From Emticicia sp051209875 (GTDB lineage: Bacteria; Bacteroidota; Bacteroidia; Cytophagales; Spirosomataceae), in contig NZ_JBNTQY010000001.1 of assembly GCF_051209875.1 (NCBI RefSeq), forward strand, positions 1,364,001 to 1,428,000: a stretch of DNA of 64,000 bases. Direction: 5' to 3'. The position numbers and the translations under genes are program-made. This document shows positions 18,012 through 28,244 of the stretch, one piece after another (positions within the stretch are counted from its first letter, which is position 1; every line of letters starts with the position of its first letter). The notes beneath the pieces are model-generated. The model saw only the letters and a list, made by a program, of their open reading frames with translations. It did no database searches and had not been told where the DNA came from.

Positions 18012-19199
18012 TTAAGCGTTTTCAAAAATATCTGTAATTTCTTCAACACCGTTTGTGATTTTGACCTTATAGGAGTCTAATTCTAACTTAAATTGATGAT
18101 AGTAAGCGGTTTTTATGGTTTCTAAAAACGCATCAACTATCTCTGTTTTTACCAAGTTGATGGTACACCCACCAAATCCACCACCCATCATTCTGGCTCC
18201 AGCTATCGACTCCGATAGGGGAGAATTCAACGTATGTTCTACTAAAAAGTCTAATTCAGGGCAGCTTACTTCGTAGTCTTTGCTTAAACCTTCATGTGTT
18301 TCGTACATTTTTTGCCCAAAAGTTGCTAAATCATCTCTTTCGAGTGCTTCGCAAGCAATTGTCACACGTTCGATTTCCTCTACCACATATTTGCAACGTT
18401 TGTAAACAACATAAGGTAATTTATCGGATTGACTTCTCAGCATTTGTGCCGAAACATCTCTTAAACTATCAATTTGCGGAAAGGCATTTTGCATAATTTT
18501 TACTCCTTCCTCACATTCAGCTCTACGTTTGTTGTACTCGCTATCACCGAGATTATGTTTTACACCAGTATTACATAAAACGATGGTATAATTGGGAGCG
18601 TGGAATGGAAAATATTGAAAACTTAAATCTTGGCAGTCGAGTTTAATTACTGAATTTTCTTTGCCATGAATAGAGGCAAACATATCCATTATCCCACAAT
18701 TTACACCCGCAAAATTATGTTCAGCTAATTGTGCAATGAGAGCTAAATCGAGTTTTGAAATGTTTAAATCGAATAATTTACTAAGAGCAAGACCCATTCC
18801 GCTTTCGACCGCTGCCGATGAAGACAAACCAGCACCAAGAGGCACATCCCCTCCAAAAACTAAATTAAAACCATTCGGAATTGTATAGCCTTTTTTGATC
18901 GTTTCAGCTAAAACACCAATCAGAAAATTTGCCCAACCTTTGTCAGATTTACCAATCTTTTCTAATGAAAACTCATAAGAATCTTGCAGATCATAAGAAT
19001 ATAGTTTGCACGTTTGGTCATCTCTAGAAGCAATAGAAAAATAAATAGCCTTGTCAATAGCAGCAGGAAGCACAAATCCATGATTATAATCTGTATGTTC
19101 ACCTATAAGATTGATTCGTCCAGGTGCACGCACTGAAAGAGTGGGGATTTGGTCGAAAATATCTTCAAATTTTTGGCAAATGAGTTTGTAATACATCAT
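18012..19199 (-). CDS. galK: Galactokinase
   Basis: Phosphorylates alpha-D-galactose with ATP, the first committed step of the Leloir pathway. The 395-residue GHMP kinase has the galactokinase signature RAPGRINLIGEHTDYN at 24-39, the ATP-binding GDVPLGAGLSSSAA at 117-130 and the C-terminal GARMMGGGFGGCTI motif. Two adjacent ATGs give the start. It is the first gene of a minus-strand operon with lacZ and probably glpD. Two LacI-type operator sites lie 184-240 bp upstream. galT, galE and galM are not in the window. Confidence 0.96.
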   Translation of the reverse strand: MMYYKLICQKFEDIFDQIPTLSVRAPGRINLIGEHTDYNHGFVLPAAIDKAIYFSIASRDDQTCKLYSYDLQDSYEFSLEKIGKSDKGWANFLIGVLAETIKKGYTIPNGFNLVFGGDVPLGAGLSSSAAVESGMGLALSKLFDLNISKLDLALIAQLAEHNFAGVNCGIMDMFASIHGKENSVIKLDCQDLSFQYFPFHAPNYTIVLCNTGVKHNLGDSEYNKRRAECEEGVKIMQNAFPQIDSLRDVSAQMLRSQSDKLPYVVYKRCKYVVEEIERVTIACEALERDDLATFGQKMYETHEGLSKDYEVSCPELDFLVEHTLNSPLSESIAGARMMGGGFGGCTINLVKTEIVDAFLETIKTAYYHQFKLELDSYKVKITNGVEEITDIFENA

Positions 19200-19238
19200 G
19201 TTAAATCGTCAGTAGTTTGGATAAAAATTGTAAAAAGA

Positions 19239-19262
19239 AAGCCCCAAGAAACTTTGGGGCTT
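19239..19262 (-). terminator. Stem-loop terminator upstream of galK
   Basis: AAGCCCCAA and TTGGGGCTT form a 9-bp stem around a 6-nt loop. On the minus strand it is followed by a T-rich tract (ttctttttac), so it can terminate transcripts from the FG-GAP gene that ends at 19480. It also lies in the galK leader region, so an attenuating role is possible. Confidence 0.7.
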
Positions 19263-19382
19263 CTATCAATAATTTTTTATTAACTTAATCACTTTTGTTT
19301 TTTGAACTACTTTGAATCAAAAATAGTGTTTTTTTAAGTTGTTATTGTCTTTATTTTAGTGTTATAAGGACCAAATAGCGTG

Positions 19383-19396
19383 TGCAATCGTTTGCT
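19383..19396. promoter_or_regulatory. LacI-type operator, galK proximal
   Basis: TGCAATCGTTTGCT is a degenerate copy of the perfect palindrome TGCAAACGTTTGCA, retaining the central CG that LacI-family hinge helices favour. It is centred about 190 bp before the galK start and 43 bp from the next site. Confidence 0.65.
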
Positions 19397-19425
19397 TTGT
19401 TCTTTTTTATTCTTTTACAATTCAT

Positions 19426-19439
19426 TGCAAACCTTTGCA
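19426..19439. promoter_or_regulatory. LacI-type operator, galK distal
   Basis: TGCAAACCTTTGCA, perfect except for a CC centre, is centred 43 bp upstream of the proximal site. The same sequence, extended by two flanking bases on each side, occurs upstream of the plus-strand susC. Confidence 0.72.
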
Positions 19440-19479
19440 CATATTATCGTAAATTATCAAGCCTTTGGATGTTCGGCTT

Positions 19480-22400
19480 TTACTTATAAGCCTTTACAGA
19501 TTGCTGATTTATACCAAATAATAGGGTGTTTTTTACAATAACAATTGATCGTACATCACCTTTAATATTTAAACCTGAAATTTTTTGTGGAATACTTAAA
19601 AACTGACCTTTTCCATCTCCTTTGAGTAATAATCCATAATTGGCATCATACTTTCCGAATTTTAGTCGAGTTTTATTTAAATTTCCGCTAAGCAATAAAT
19701 CTTTTTTACCATCATGGTCATAATCAAGGGTTGTAATCGTATAGATAGGTGAAAATTGCACTTCAATTGGCAAACGCTTCTCTTGAAATTTACCTTTTCC
19801 ATCATTGATAAAATATGCTGTTTTGAAATAATTAGCCTCTAATTTTTTTGCATCTTTTATTTCGTTTTCTCCAAAAATATCAGTCAAAGTTGCATTAGAA
19901 TAACTATCATAGCTCGTAAACTTTGGACGTTTGGATGGAACCTGCTCTAAAAGCTCGTCACGAGTGAGATATGGGTAAGACTTACCTTGTATATAAAAGC
20001 ATAAAATTGGATCAATACTTCCATTGTCATCAAAATCTTTGTAATAAAGTTCGGTTGGTTGGCTATCGCTTGCATTTGCTTGGCTATTGAGTCCGAGATT
20101 ACCAATGAGTAAATCTGGAGAGCCATCACCGTTGAGATCATCTACCAATAACTTGTTCCACCAACCTGCGTATTTTTTCTCAAAATACGTCTCGGTTTTA
20201 TCTGTAAACTTTCCATTTGAATTTTCAAAAACTGTAATTGGCATCCATTCTCCTACGATAACTAATTCTTGTTTTTTGTCTTTGTTTAAGTCAACAAAAG
20301 CAGCATCAGTAACCATGCCAATGTATTGTAATTCTTTTGGTGTATTATCTTTAAAGTTGCCTTTTCCATCATTTACTAACACATAACTTCGAGGTGTTTG
20401 CGGGTATTTTCCTGGAATGACTCTTCCTCCCACAAAAAGGTCAGGTTTTGAATCATTATTTATATCACCCACACGTACGCACGCACTACTTGTAAGCATC
20501 ACAGGTAAGGCAGCAGCACTTAGTTGAAAGTCACCTTTTCCATTATTTAAAAACAATTGATCTTGAAGATTTGGGTCATTTTCAGTAAAATTGCCATAAC
20601 CTCCATTTGCTACATAAATATCTTGAAAACCATCACCATTCGCATCAAAGAAAACTGCATCACTTACATCAGCATTTGGATTTGATGGAAAAGCTTTTTT
20701 CGTAAAGTTTCCAGATTTTTGTTGCATAAATAATTCACTTTCTTTGCCGTAACTTCCGCCTACAAAAATATCTTCTAAACTATCATTATTTACATCGCCT
20801 TTGACCATTGCCGGACTCATAAAAGACAATGAATTTGGCATCAAAGATTGTCTTTTGAAATCATTTTGCAGGGTATTTGATTGAATAGAAGCAATAGGAG
20901 AAGCTATTTCTGCAAAAATCGTTGTTTGTTTTGGCACTGCTAACTTTTGAAAAATAGCGTTTTTCTCTTCTAAAACTAAAGTTTGATTAGACTGAATATC
21001 TTTTAAAACTTGACTTTTGTCTGTATTCCAAATGACTTTTATAGAATCAATTTTTGTGGTTTTTCCTAAGCCAAAATTGAGTGTAAAACTCACATTCGAC
21101 TGGAATCCACGTGTAGGCATTTGCTCTTGATATTGTGTATTTCCTTGACTATATAAATAAACTTTTGTACCAATACCCATTTTATTGGCATTTTCGCCTG
21201 CAAGTTTTACTTTCAGAAATTGATTACCGAGTTTTGTATTCGCTTCATTTTGATAGACAAAAGCAGGTAAATTAATATTATTGACCACTAAATCTAAATC
21301 GCCATCATTATCTAAATCAGCGTATGCAGCACCACTGCTGTTCGATTGTTCGCCAAGCCCCCAGTTGGTAGTTTCGTTTTGAAAATTCAATTGACCATTG
21401 TTACGGAAAATATAATTTTTTACATTTGATGAAGGCATTTTTTGTACTAATTCAAGTACATCTTGTCGTTGAAAACCACCCTGTTTGTTTGCCATGAAAT
21501 CATCCATATATTTCAAGAAATCAAGATTGGTATAATCATGTAGATATCCATTTGTGATGTATAAATCTTTCCATCCATCATTGTCATAATCGGCAAAAAG
21601 GGCTGCCCAACTCCAATCAGTGTTTGAAATGCCAGAAACTTGCCCAATTTCGCTGAAACTGCCATTGCCATTATTGATTTGAAGCATGTTTCGCATATAT
21701 TGATGATGAAATCCAGATTTAACGCTCAAATCAAATTTATCATAATTATCAGGCGACATCAATAATTTTTGACGGCGATTGTCTTCGGGAAGCATATCAA
21801 GCGTAAAAATATCGGGTAATAAATCATTATTAATATCGGCTACATCATTGCCCATCGAGAAATTGGAGGTATGCCCCAATTGCTCACGACTTACTTCATT
21901 AAACGACCCGTTTTTTTTATTAATATAAAGACGGTCAGGCACGGCATAATCATTGCTCACATAAATATCAGGCCATCCATCTTGGTTAAAATCGGCAATA
22001 CCTGCTCCCAAGCCATACGATAAAGCCGAACTTTGAATGCCTGCTTGACGAGTAACATCTTTAAAAAAACCTTTATCATTTTTATAAAACCTTGAGCCAC
22101 TCACGGCATCATCAACTTTGGTCAATGCAGCAGTGCGAGCTTCGTCCAAAACTGGGAGTGATTTGATATTATGATTGAGTAAAAACATATCCAAATCACC
22201 ATCTTTATCAGCATCAAAGAAATAAGCATTGGTACTTGAAGCAGGGCTGTCGAGTCCAAATTTTGCAGCTTGCTCAATAAATGTTGGATTGCCGTTAGCA
22301 TCATTCCCTTGATTGATGAATAGCTCATTTGCCTTTTTTTCAGGCATTAAATTACCCGAATGGCAGACATAAATATCTAATTTGCCATCTGCATTTACAT

Positions 22401-22815
22401 CCGACAGTGTAACCCCTGTTTTCCATGGACCTTCTCTTCCTGCAACACCAGCAATAGCAGTAATATCTGCAAATTCCATGTTTTTCTTATTCAAGTATAA
22501 GCGATTAGACTGCATATTTGAAGTAAAATAAATATCATCAAATCCATCACCATTCAAATCCCCCACAGCTACACCACCTCCATTATAGAAATATTCATAC
22601 ATCAAAACATTGGTATTTAATCCTTCATTAATGATATTTTGGAAATCAATATGTGTTTTTTCGGAAGGAAGTAAAGTGAAAATTGTTTGCTGCTTTTCAC
22701 CTTCGGGTTCATTGCTTTCTTGTTTTGAAGTGGGTTTATTACAGCTAATAAAAAAGGTGTTTACTACAATGAATAAGTAAAAGGTTGTCGAAATTTTCAT
22801 TTTTAAAATCATCAA
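19480..22815 (-). CDS. FG-GAP/VCBS repeat lipoprotein with ASPIC/UnbV region
   Basis: A 1111-residue lipoprotein (lipobox FFISC, Cys about 25). The internal start MKISTTFY, 15 nt downstream, would also give a good signal. It contains about fourteen FG-GAP calcium-loop motifs of the D-x-N/D-x-D-G-x-x-D type (DLNGDGFDDIY, DADKDGDLDMF, DYDNDGWKDLY, DANGDGFQDIY, DYDHDGKKDLL) forming one or two beta-propellers. A mid-protein segment (RGFQSNVSFTLNFGLGKTTKIDSIKVIW) matches ASPIC/UnbV. It should be surface- or periplasm-anchored. It follows SusD on the same strand beyond a terminator. Such proteins often accompany SusCD pairs in Cytophagales; their role is unknown. Confidence 0.9.
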   Translation of the reverse strand: MMILKMKISTTFYLFIVVNTFFISCNKPTSKQESNEPEGEKQQTIFTLLPSEKTHIDFQNIINEGLNTNVLMYEYFYNGGGVAVGDLNGDGFDDIYFTSNMQSNRLYLNKKNMEFADITAIAGVAGREGPWKTGVTLSDVNADGKLDIYVCHSGNLMPEKKANELFINQGNDANGNPTFIEQAAKFGLDSPASSTNAYFFDADKDGDLDMFLLNHNIKSLPVLDEARTAALTKVDDAVSGSRFYKNDKGFFKDVTRQAGIQSSALSYGLGAGIADFNQDGWPDIYVSNDYAVPDRLYINKKNGSFNEVSREQLGHTSNFSMGNDVADINNDLLPDIFTLDMLPEDNRRQKLLMSPDNYDKFDLSVKSGFHHQYMRNMLQINNGNGSFSEIGQVSGISNTDWSWAALFADYDNDGWKDLYITNGYLHDYTNLDFLKYMDDFMANKQGGFQRQDVLELVQKMPSSNVKNYIFRNNGQLNFQNETTNWGLGEQSNSSGAAYADLDNDGDLDLVVNNINLPAFVYQNEANTKLGNQFLKVKLAGENANKMGIGTKVYLYSQGNTQYQEQMPTRGFQSNVSFTLNFGLGKTTKIDSIKVIWNTDKSQVLKDIQSNQTLVLEEKNAIFQKLAVPKQTTIFAEIASPIASIQSNTLQNDFKRQSLMPNSLSFMSPAMVKGDVNNDSLEDIFVGGSYGKESELFMQQKSGNFTKKAFPSNPNADVSDAVFFDANGDGFQDIYVANGGYGNFTENDPNLQDQLFLNNGKGDFQLSAAALPVMLTSSACVRVGDINNDSKPDLFVGGRVIPGKYPQTPRSYVLVNDGKGNFKDNTPKELQYIGMVTDAAFVDLNKDKKQELVIVGEWMPITVFENSNGKFTDKTETYFEKKYAGWWNKLLVDDLNGDGSPDLLIGNLGLNSQANASDSQPTELYYKDFDDNGSIDPILCFYIQGKSYPYLTRDELLEQVPSKRPKFTSYDSYSNATLTDIFGENEIKDAKKLEANYFKTAYFINDGKGKFQEKRLPIEVQFSPIYTITTLDYDHDGKKDLLLSGNLNKTRLKFGKYDANYGLLLKGDGKGQFLSIPQKISGLNIKGDVRSIVIVKNTLLFGINQQSVKAYK

Positions 22816-22925
22816 GCTTCTCTGTTTGGGAGTCAGGGGTTGGGGTTAAGATTGGATTTTGCTAAACAAGCAAACAAATATACAAAGATGTTTTATAGAT
22901 TGTTTTTAAATATGCTTAAAAACAA

Positions 22926-22968
22926 AATCGAGTAGCCAAATAGCATTGATGCTTTTGGCTACCCAATT
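22926..22968 (-). terminator. Terminator after minus-strand susD
   Basis: GTAGCCAAA (22932-22940) pairs with TTTGGCTAC (22954-22962), and an inner AGCAT/ATGCT extends the stem. On the minus strand it is followed by ttttgttttt. It lies just after the SusD stop, so readthrough to the FG-GAP gene is probably reduced rather than absent. Confidence 0.75.
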
Positions 22969-22983
22969 TTAGAAATTCAACAA

Positions 22984-24840
22984 TTAATATCCAGGATTTT
23001 GGATTAATTTATTATTTCGATTTATTTCATCACGATGAATTGGTAAGAAATAAATTTTATCGTCCCAGTTGCGATTTTCTTTACCTGGGTCAATTTTACC
23101 AACGGTATATGTATAGTCGTAGCTACTTGGGTCAAATTTATAAATCGAAACGGTCTTCCCAGCTTTTAAAGTTCCTTTAACAAAAATGATACTTGCCTTA
23201 CGTCCAAGAGTTGTTGGAGCAATCATCCAACGACGAGCATCGTGGTAACGTTGTTCTTCAAATACCATTTCGACTCGACGCTCATTGCGATAACGCTGAC
23301 GAAGTTCTTCACCAGTTTCTGTAATGGCTGGCATACCTGCTCGGAAGCGAATTTGATTTAACCATTTTTTAGCTTCGGTGTCTTCACCTAATTCTATACA
23401 TGCTTCTACATAATTGAAAATTGCTTCAGTATAACGTAAAAATGGCCAAGGAATTTGTTGCCAAGAGTTTTGGTCAACTAAGCCTGGGTTAGGATCAGTA
23501 AACTTACGCATATAGTAGCCAGTATAACTTCCGTTCCAGTCTTCAATGCTACTTTTACGTGTATCTAAGCCAAAATGTGTCCTTTTTGTTCCACCCGAAA
23601 TGACTTCGTACTCACCAGTTTGGATTTGGTTTGCTGGGTCGAGTGGAGCTGCACTTGCAGAGCGTGGTTTCCAAGGAGAACCTTCATATAAAACGGTTGA
23701 TTTTAAACGAGGATCTCTATTTTCATAAGGGCTTTTGGCATGGTCTGGATTATTCCAGCTAAATTTCGAGCCATCCATCATTTCATAATCATCAATCAAC
23801 TCTTGGATTGGTGTATTTCCTGCCCAGTTGTTATAGCCATTTGGCCCATTGAAAAGCCCAACACGTCCACCGTCTTCGTTTTTACTTTGAATAAAGTACC
23901 TTCCGAAAATGATTTCGTTTTGCCCACCATTTCTTGCCAATGATTGATTCATGTAGTTTGTTGAGGCTTGTTCTGGAGCAACAGGGGCTGATAACCCTAA
24001 TTGGAAACCAAACCCAGGCAAATCTAAGACAGCTTTTGCGGCTGTTTTTGCTTTTTGCCAACGTTCAGTACGACTGCCACTCACAAAACCCATCAATTCA
24101 GGTTTAGAAAATGAAGCCATTGCTTTAGACTTTGCTTTGGCAGTTGGTACATCATATAAGTCACTGGCAGCATAAATCAACATACGTGATTTTAATGCTA
24201 AAGCCGATGCCTTAGTTGCACGCCCTTTTTGCAAAGATTGACCATCAAGTAATACAGCTGCTTCGTCGAGGTCTTTTACAATAAAATTAAGACACTCTTC
24301 AAAAGTATTTCTTGCAGTTAAAAAATCACTATCAGTTAAAGCAAATGCTTTGTCAACGATTGGTACGCCGCCGTAATAACGCACCAGTTGATGATAATAA
24401 TAGGCTCTCATAAATTTAGTTTCACCTTTCAAACGCTCAACAATTTTATTAGCATTTGGAAATTGCGGATTCTCTAAATTTTTCAATGCAAGATTACAAG
24501 CTCTGATTCTTGAATACATATTTACCCAACTCAAAGTACCATTAATCCAACCTGGGTCGGCAGGGTTACTTCTGCCCTCAGTGATAGTCGTAATATTTCT
24601 TCCAGGATGCGTAAAAATAGTTTCATCGGTCAATGAGGCGAGCATCTGCTCATTAAAACCACCTACTCCTAAACCTCCATATAACTCACTTACAAAAGCC
24701 TCAGCTAAAGAAGCATCTCCCCAAACTACATTTTCAGATAATTGGTCGAGTGGTTTGGTATCTACAAAGTCATCATTACAACTAATCGCAAAAAACGAAA
24801 CTGTAAGGAATGACAAAATTATTTTTTTATACATTTTCAT
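22984..24840 (-). CDS. SusD/RagB family nutrient-binding lipoprotein (left arm)
   Basis: A 618-residue outer-membrane lipoprotein (FFAISC, Cys21) of the SusD/RagB family, which lies over the SusC channel and captures ligand. Family features are the N-terminal CNDDFVDTKPLDQLSE, an alpha-helical TPR-like core (MRAYYYHQLVRYYGGVPIV) and the C-terminal LRYTEAIFNYVEACIELGE, RNERRVEMVFEEQRYHDARRW and final NKLIQNPGY. It follows SusC by 11 bp and is obviously paralogous to the SusD at 32145-34022. It lacks an insertion of about 25 residues present there. The ligand is not deducible from sequence. Confidence 0.95.
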   Translation of the reverse strand: MKMYKKIILSFLTVSFFAISCNDDFVDTKPLDQLSENVVWGDASLAEAFVSELYGGLGVGGFNEQMLASLTDETIFTHPGRNITTITEGRSNPADPGWINGTLSWVNMYSRIRACNLALKNLENPQFPNANKIVERLKGETKFMRAYYYHQLVRYYGGVPIVDKAFALTDSDFLTARNTFEECLNFIVKDLDEAAVLLDGQSLQKGRATKASALALKSRMLIYAASDLYDVPTAKAKSKAMASFSKPELMGFVSGSRTERWQKAKTAAKAVLDLPGFGFQLGLSAPVAPEQASTNYMNQSLARNGGQNEIIFGRYFIQSKNEDGGRVGLFNGPNGYNNWAGNTPIQELIDDYEMMDGSKFSWNNPDHAKSPYENRDPRLKSTVLYEGSPWKPRSASAAPLDPANQIQTGEYEVISGGTKRTHFGLDTRKSSIEDWNGSYTGYYMRKFTDPNPGLVDQNSWQQIPWPFLRYTEAIFNYVEACIELGEDTEAKKWLNQIRFRAGMPAITETGEELRQRYRNERRVEMVFEEQRYHDARRWMIAPTTLGRKASIIFVKGTLKAGKTVSIYKFDPSSYDYTYTVGKIDPGKENRNWDDKIYFLPIHRDEINRNNKLIQNPGY

Positions 24841-24851
24841 TTTTCTAATTT

Positions 24852-27800
24852 TTAAAATTTAACATTTAAACCTAAGTTCATCACTTTTGATTGAGGATAA
24901 TATTGACCAGTAGTACTTGCTGTTTCAGGGTCGAATACCTTTAATTTATCAATAGTAAATAAATTGATACCACTTGCATAAATTCTCATGCTGCTAAAGC
25001 CAATTTTTTTGCCGATGCTTTCTGGAATGGTATAACCCAACTCAAAGTTTTTCAAACGCATATAATCAGTGCTTCTCAACCAATATGTGTTTCCACCTGA
25101 AAAATATTGGTCAGAACGGTTGGCGATACGAGGGTGAACATCACTTGGATTATCAATTGTCCAACGATTTTGATAAATATCAAGTAAATAATTACCAATA
25201 TTCCCCATTTCGCCTGCACTTACATATTGTTTTGCACCAGCAGCACCTTGAATCAAAATACTTAGGTCAAAATTTTTGTATTGAGCTCCAAGATTGATAC
25301 CACCTTGGAAAAGTGGAAGTGTAGTATTATCGGTTCTTACTTGGTCGTCAGGTGTGATTTTTCCATCTTTATTATAATCTACATATTTCATATCACCAGG
25401 TCTGAGTTCTTTCACAATTGCTGAATAATCAATACCTCTTGCGTCAATTGCAGCTTGGTCTTTGAATACCCCATCGTAAAGATATGCCATGAAGGTGTTC
25501 ATAGGGCGACCAGTTGTTCTTTGCCATTCTGGAGCTCCTGGTGCCTCGTCCCAGAATTCAATTTTATTTTTTGAATAACCACCGTTGACACTCACATTAT
25601 ATTTGAAATCTCCGATTTGACTGCGGTAGCCTACATTGAAATCAAATCCTTTGTTTGATACTTCTCCGATATTTTGTGCTGGAAGGCTGATACCTGTTGA
25701 TTGAGGTACAGAAGCATTTTTGAACCAAAGGATTTTTGAACGATAGTTAGAAAAATAATCAAATTCAAAACTTACTTTTCCGTTGAATAATTGACCTTCT
25801 AAACCAATATTTGAATTAGAAGCAACTTCCCAAGTGATATTTTCATTAGGTAAACGAGTTTCGTACAAAGTTTTTTGCTCGGCATCACCCAAAATATAAC
25901 TACGGAAACCATACGTTGAAAGGTATTGATAAGTAGCTGGCGTAGTTGAGTTAGGAAGATTTACTTGGTCATTCCCCAATTGTCCCCATGAACCTCTTAG
26001 TTTCAAGAAGCTAATAAATGGAAGTTCTTTCATGAATTTTTCTTCTGACACTACCCATCCGGCCATTACACCTGGGAAAAAACCATAGCGAGTAGCTTTA
26101 GGGAATCTGTCGGAACCATCATATCTCCACAAAAATTCAAGAAGGTATTTTTCTTTGAAATTATAAGCAACACGACCAAAGTAATTGATACGTGCAGTTT
26201 CAAAACCACCACCACCGTTGTTTCTTTCTAAATCGCCACCTGCAAACATTTGGTCAAGTGCTGATGAAATAAAGTAACGACGGTAAGCATTAAAGTTATT
26301 TCCTTTGATAGTTTCGGTGTTTGTTCCTGCTAAAACAGTAATGCCATGATTGCCAAATGTACGCTCATAAGTAGCGACTCCGCCAAGCAATATATTGAGT
26401 TGGTCGTCAAATGATTGTGTTAAGTTTGGTTCGGCAGGCCCACGCTTGCTTGCTACCAATTTTGGTGTAGTACCATCTGCTTCAAAACCAGAGCCTTGTT
26501 GGTATAATAGCCACGGAATTTGCCATAATTTTCTTGTTCCAATCCTTTTGTCAATGGCTGCTGTTCCTGTAAATTTCAAACCTTTTACCCAAGGAATTCT
26601 GATGTCGAGTGAACCGTTACTTTGAAAGTAATCTTGTTTTTGGCGATCATAGCCAGATAAATCGGTTGTGATGACAACAGGGTTTTCACCATTTTCAATA
26701 TCGGGGCCAGGAAGCCCATTTGGCCAATAAGCTTGTTGCTGCGGTTTTCCTCTCATTTGCATTCTGAAAATGGCAGCGGCCGAGCGTGTTGGATAATTTC
26801 GTGCTTCTTCACGAGCCAATAAACCGATGTTTAAATCGATGTATTTGTTGATTTTTGCATCTAAATTGAATCGAACATCATATTGTTGATAGGCCGTAGC
26901 TGATTTTTTGTAGAAACCATCTTGATTTTGATACCCAATTGAACCTAAATACTTTACGTTTTCTGTTCCACCCGAAACTTGTAAATTGTGTTGAGTTTGT
27001 GGTGACCAAGGCTTTAAAGTTGCGGCATACCAGTCTGTATTTGGGTGTAGCCAAGGGTCTGAACCATCATTGTATTGTTGAATATCTTTTGGTGTAAAAG
27101 GTGCTTTTCTGATTGAGCCATCAGGGCGAGTATATGAACCTGTCGATTTATAAGCAGTATTGGCTGCTCCCCATTCGCTTACAGGTAAACCATAAATATC
27201 GAGGTCGTTGAGCATACTTACATATTGAGCGGCATTTGCCAATTTAGGAATGACTGTTGGCTGTGAAAAACCTTGGTTAGCCGAATATGAAACCTGTGGT
27301 TTTCCTGTTTTACCACGTTTGGTAGTAATCAAAATTACACCATTAGCAGCACGAGAACCATAAATAGCTGCCGAGGCATCTTTTAATACCGACACACTTT
27401 CGATGTCATTTGGATTAATGCGGTCAAGTCCACCAGCACGGTTTGGAATACCATCAACAACGATAAGAGCATCACCATTGTTCAATGTATTTGAGCCACG
27501 AATACGAATCGCCGAACCATCGGCACCTGGCTCGCCGCTACGGTTTACAGCCACAACACCAGCCATACGTCCAGCAATTGAGTTACTCAAGTTGACAGTT
27601 GGAGATTTGATTAACTCAGAGCCTTTCACTGAGGCTACCGAACCAGTGATGGTTTCTTTTTTCTGAACACCATAACCCACCACAACCACTTCACCTAAAG
27701 TTTTGGTGTCTGTTTGCATACCAACATTGATAGTTGAGCGATTTCCAACAACGACTTCTTGTGGTTCATACCCAACGATACTAAATACTAATACAGCTTT

Positions 27801-28043
27801 ACTATCAACGACCGTGAGTGTATAATCTCCGTTTGCATCAGTTGTTGTCCCTTTTTGTGTACCTTTAATCAAGATACTTACACCAGGTAAAGCTTCTCCT
27901 TTTTCGGCATCAGTTACCTTTCCTGTTACCTTTTGTTCGAGAATTTTACCAGCACTGGGCTTAGCAAAAACATTTGGAACAGACAATGCCCCAACTGCCC
28001 CCAAAAGAAGTACGACGAGGGTTCGTAGAGTAAATTTTTTCAT
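24852..28043 (-). CDS. SusC/RagA family TonB-dependent transporter (left arm)
   Basis: A 1063-residue outer-membrane transporter. Order: signal peptide (about 1-28), carboxypeptidase-regulatory-like domain (VTGKVTDAEKGEALPGVSILIKGT, about 40-115), plug domain with the SusC signature GEVVVVGYG, IRIRGSNTLNNGDALIVVDG and DIESVSVLKDASAAIYGSRAANGVILITTKRG, then a 22-strand-type barrel ending MNLGLNVKF. An EF-hand-like loop DYNKDGKITPDDQ is near the C-terminus, as usual in the family. It imports bulky oligomers with its SusD partner, energised by TonB. It is divergent from the paralogous susC at 28933 across an 889-bp region with three operator-like sites. Confidence 0.96.
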   Translation of the reverse strand: MKKFTLRTLVVLLLGAVGALSVPNVFAKPSAGKILEQKVTGKVTDAEKGEALPGVSILIKGTQKGTTTDANGDYTLTVVDSKAVLVFSIVGYEPQEVVVGNRSTINVGMQTDTKTLGEVVVVGYGVQKKETITGSVASVKGSELIKSPTVNLSNSIAGRMAGVVAVNRSGEPGADGSAIRIRGSNTLNNGDALIVVDGIPNRAGGLDRINPNDIESVSVLKDASAAIYGSRAANGVILITTKRGKTGKPQVSYSANQGFSQPTVIPKLANAAQYVSMLNDLDIYGLPVSEWGAANTAYKSTGSYTRPDGSIRKAPFTPKDIQQYNDGSDPWLHPNTDWYAATLKPWSPQTQHNLQVSGGTENVKYLGSIGYQNQDGFYKKSATAYQQYDVRFNLDAKINKYIDLNIGLLAREEARNYPTRSAAAIFRMQMRGKPQQQAYWPNGLPGPDIENGENPVVITTDLSGYDRQKQDYFQSNGSLDIRIPWVKGLKFTGTAAIDKRIGTRKLWQIPWLLYQQGSGFEADGTTPKLVASKRGPAEPNLTQSFDDQLNILLGGVATYERTFGNHGITVLAGTNTETIKGNNFNAYRRYFISSALDQMFAGGDLERNNGGGGFETARINYFGRVAYNFKEKYLLEFLWRYDGSDRFPKATRYGFFPGVMAGWVVSEEKFMKELPFISFLKLRGSWGQLGNDQVNLPNSTTPATYQYLSTYGFRSYILGDAEQKTLYETRLPNENITWEVASNSNIGLEGQLFNGKVSFEFDYFSNYRSKILWFKNASVPQSTGISLPAQNIGEVSNKGFDFNVGYRSQIGDFKYNVSVNGGYSKNKIEFWDEAPGAPEWQRTTGRPMNTFMAYLYDGVFKDQAAIDARGIDYSAIVKELRPGDMKYVDYNKDGKITPDDQVRTDNTTLPLFQGGINLGAQYKNFDLSILIQGAAGAKQYVSAGEMGNIGNYLLDIYQNRWTIDNPSDVHPRIANRSDQYFSGGNTYWLRSTDYMRLKNFELGYTIPESIGKKIGFSSMRIYASGINLFTIDKLKVFDPETASTTGQYYPQSKVMNLGLNVKF

Positions 28044-28223
28044 AGAAGAGTTTGAATTTTTAAGGTTAATAACACGGTAAGATTAAAATGAAATTAATTT
28101 TAAATTAAAATTGAATTAAAAGTAAATTAAAATATTTTAAAAAGTATGATTTTATGATTTGAAAATATAATAAAACTAAGGAATATGTGAAAATGTTGCT
28201 TATTTAGCTATGTATATAGCATT

Positions 28224-28237
28224 TGCAAACGTTTGCA
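28224..28237. promoter_or_regulatory. Perfect LacI-type operator upstream of left-arm susC
   Basis: TGCAAACGTTTGCA is a perfect 14-bp palindrome with a central CG, the general shape of LacI/GalR-family operators. It is centred 187 bp before the left susC start, nearly the same distance as the proximal site before galK (190 bp). Confidence 0.8.
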
Positions 28238-28244
28238 CAAAATT

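Noticed and set aside
22858..22874. TTTGCT-AAACA-AGCAAA symmetry before the FG-GAP lipoprotein gene
   Set aside because: It resembles half of the LacI-type motif but has the wrong spacing and centre, so it was not counted as an operator.
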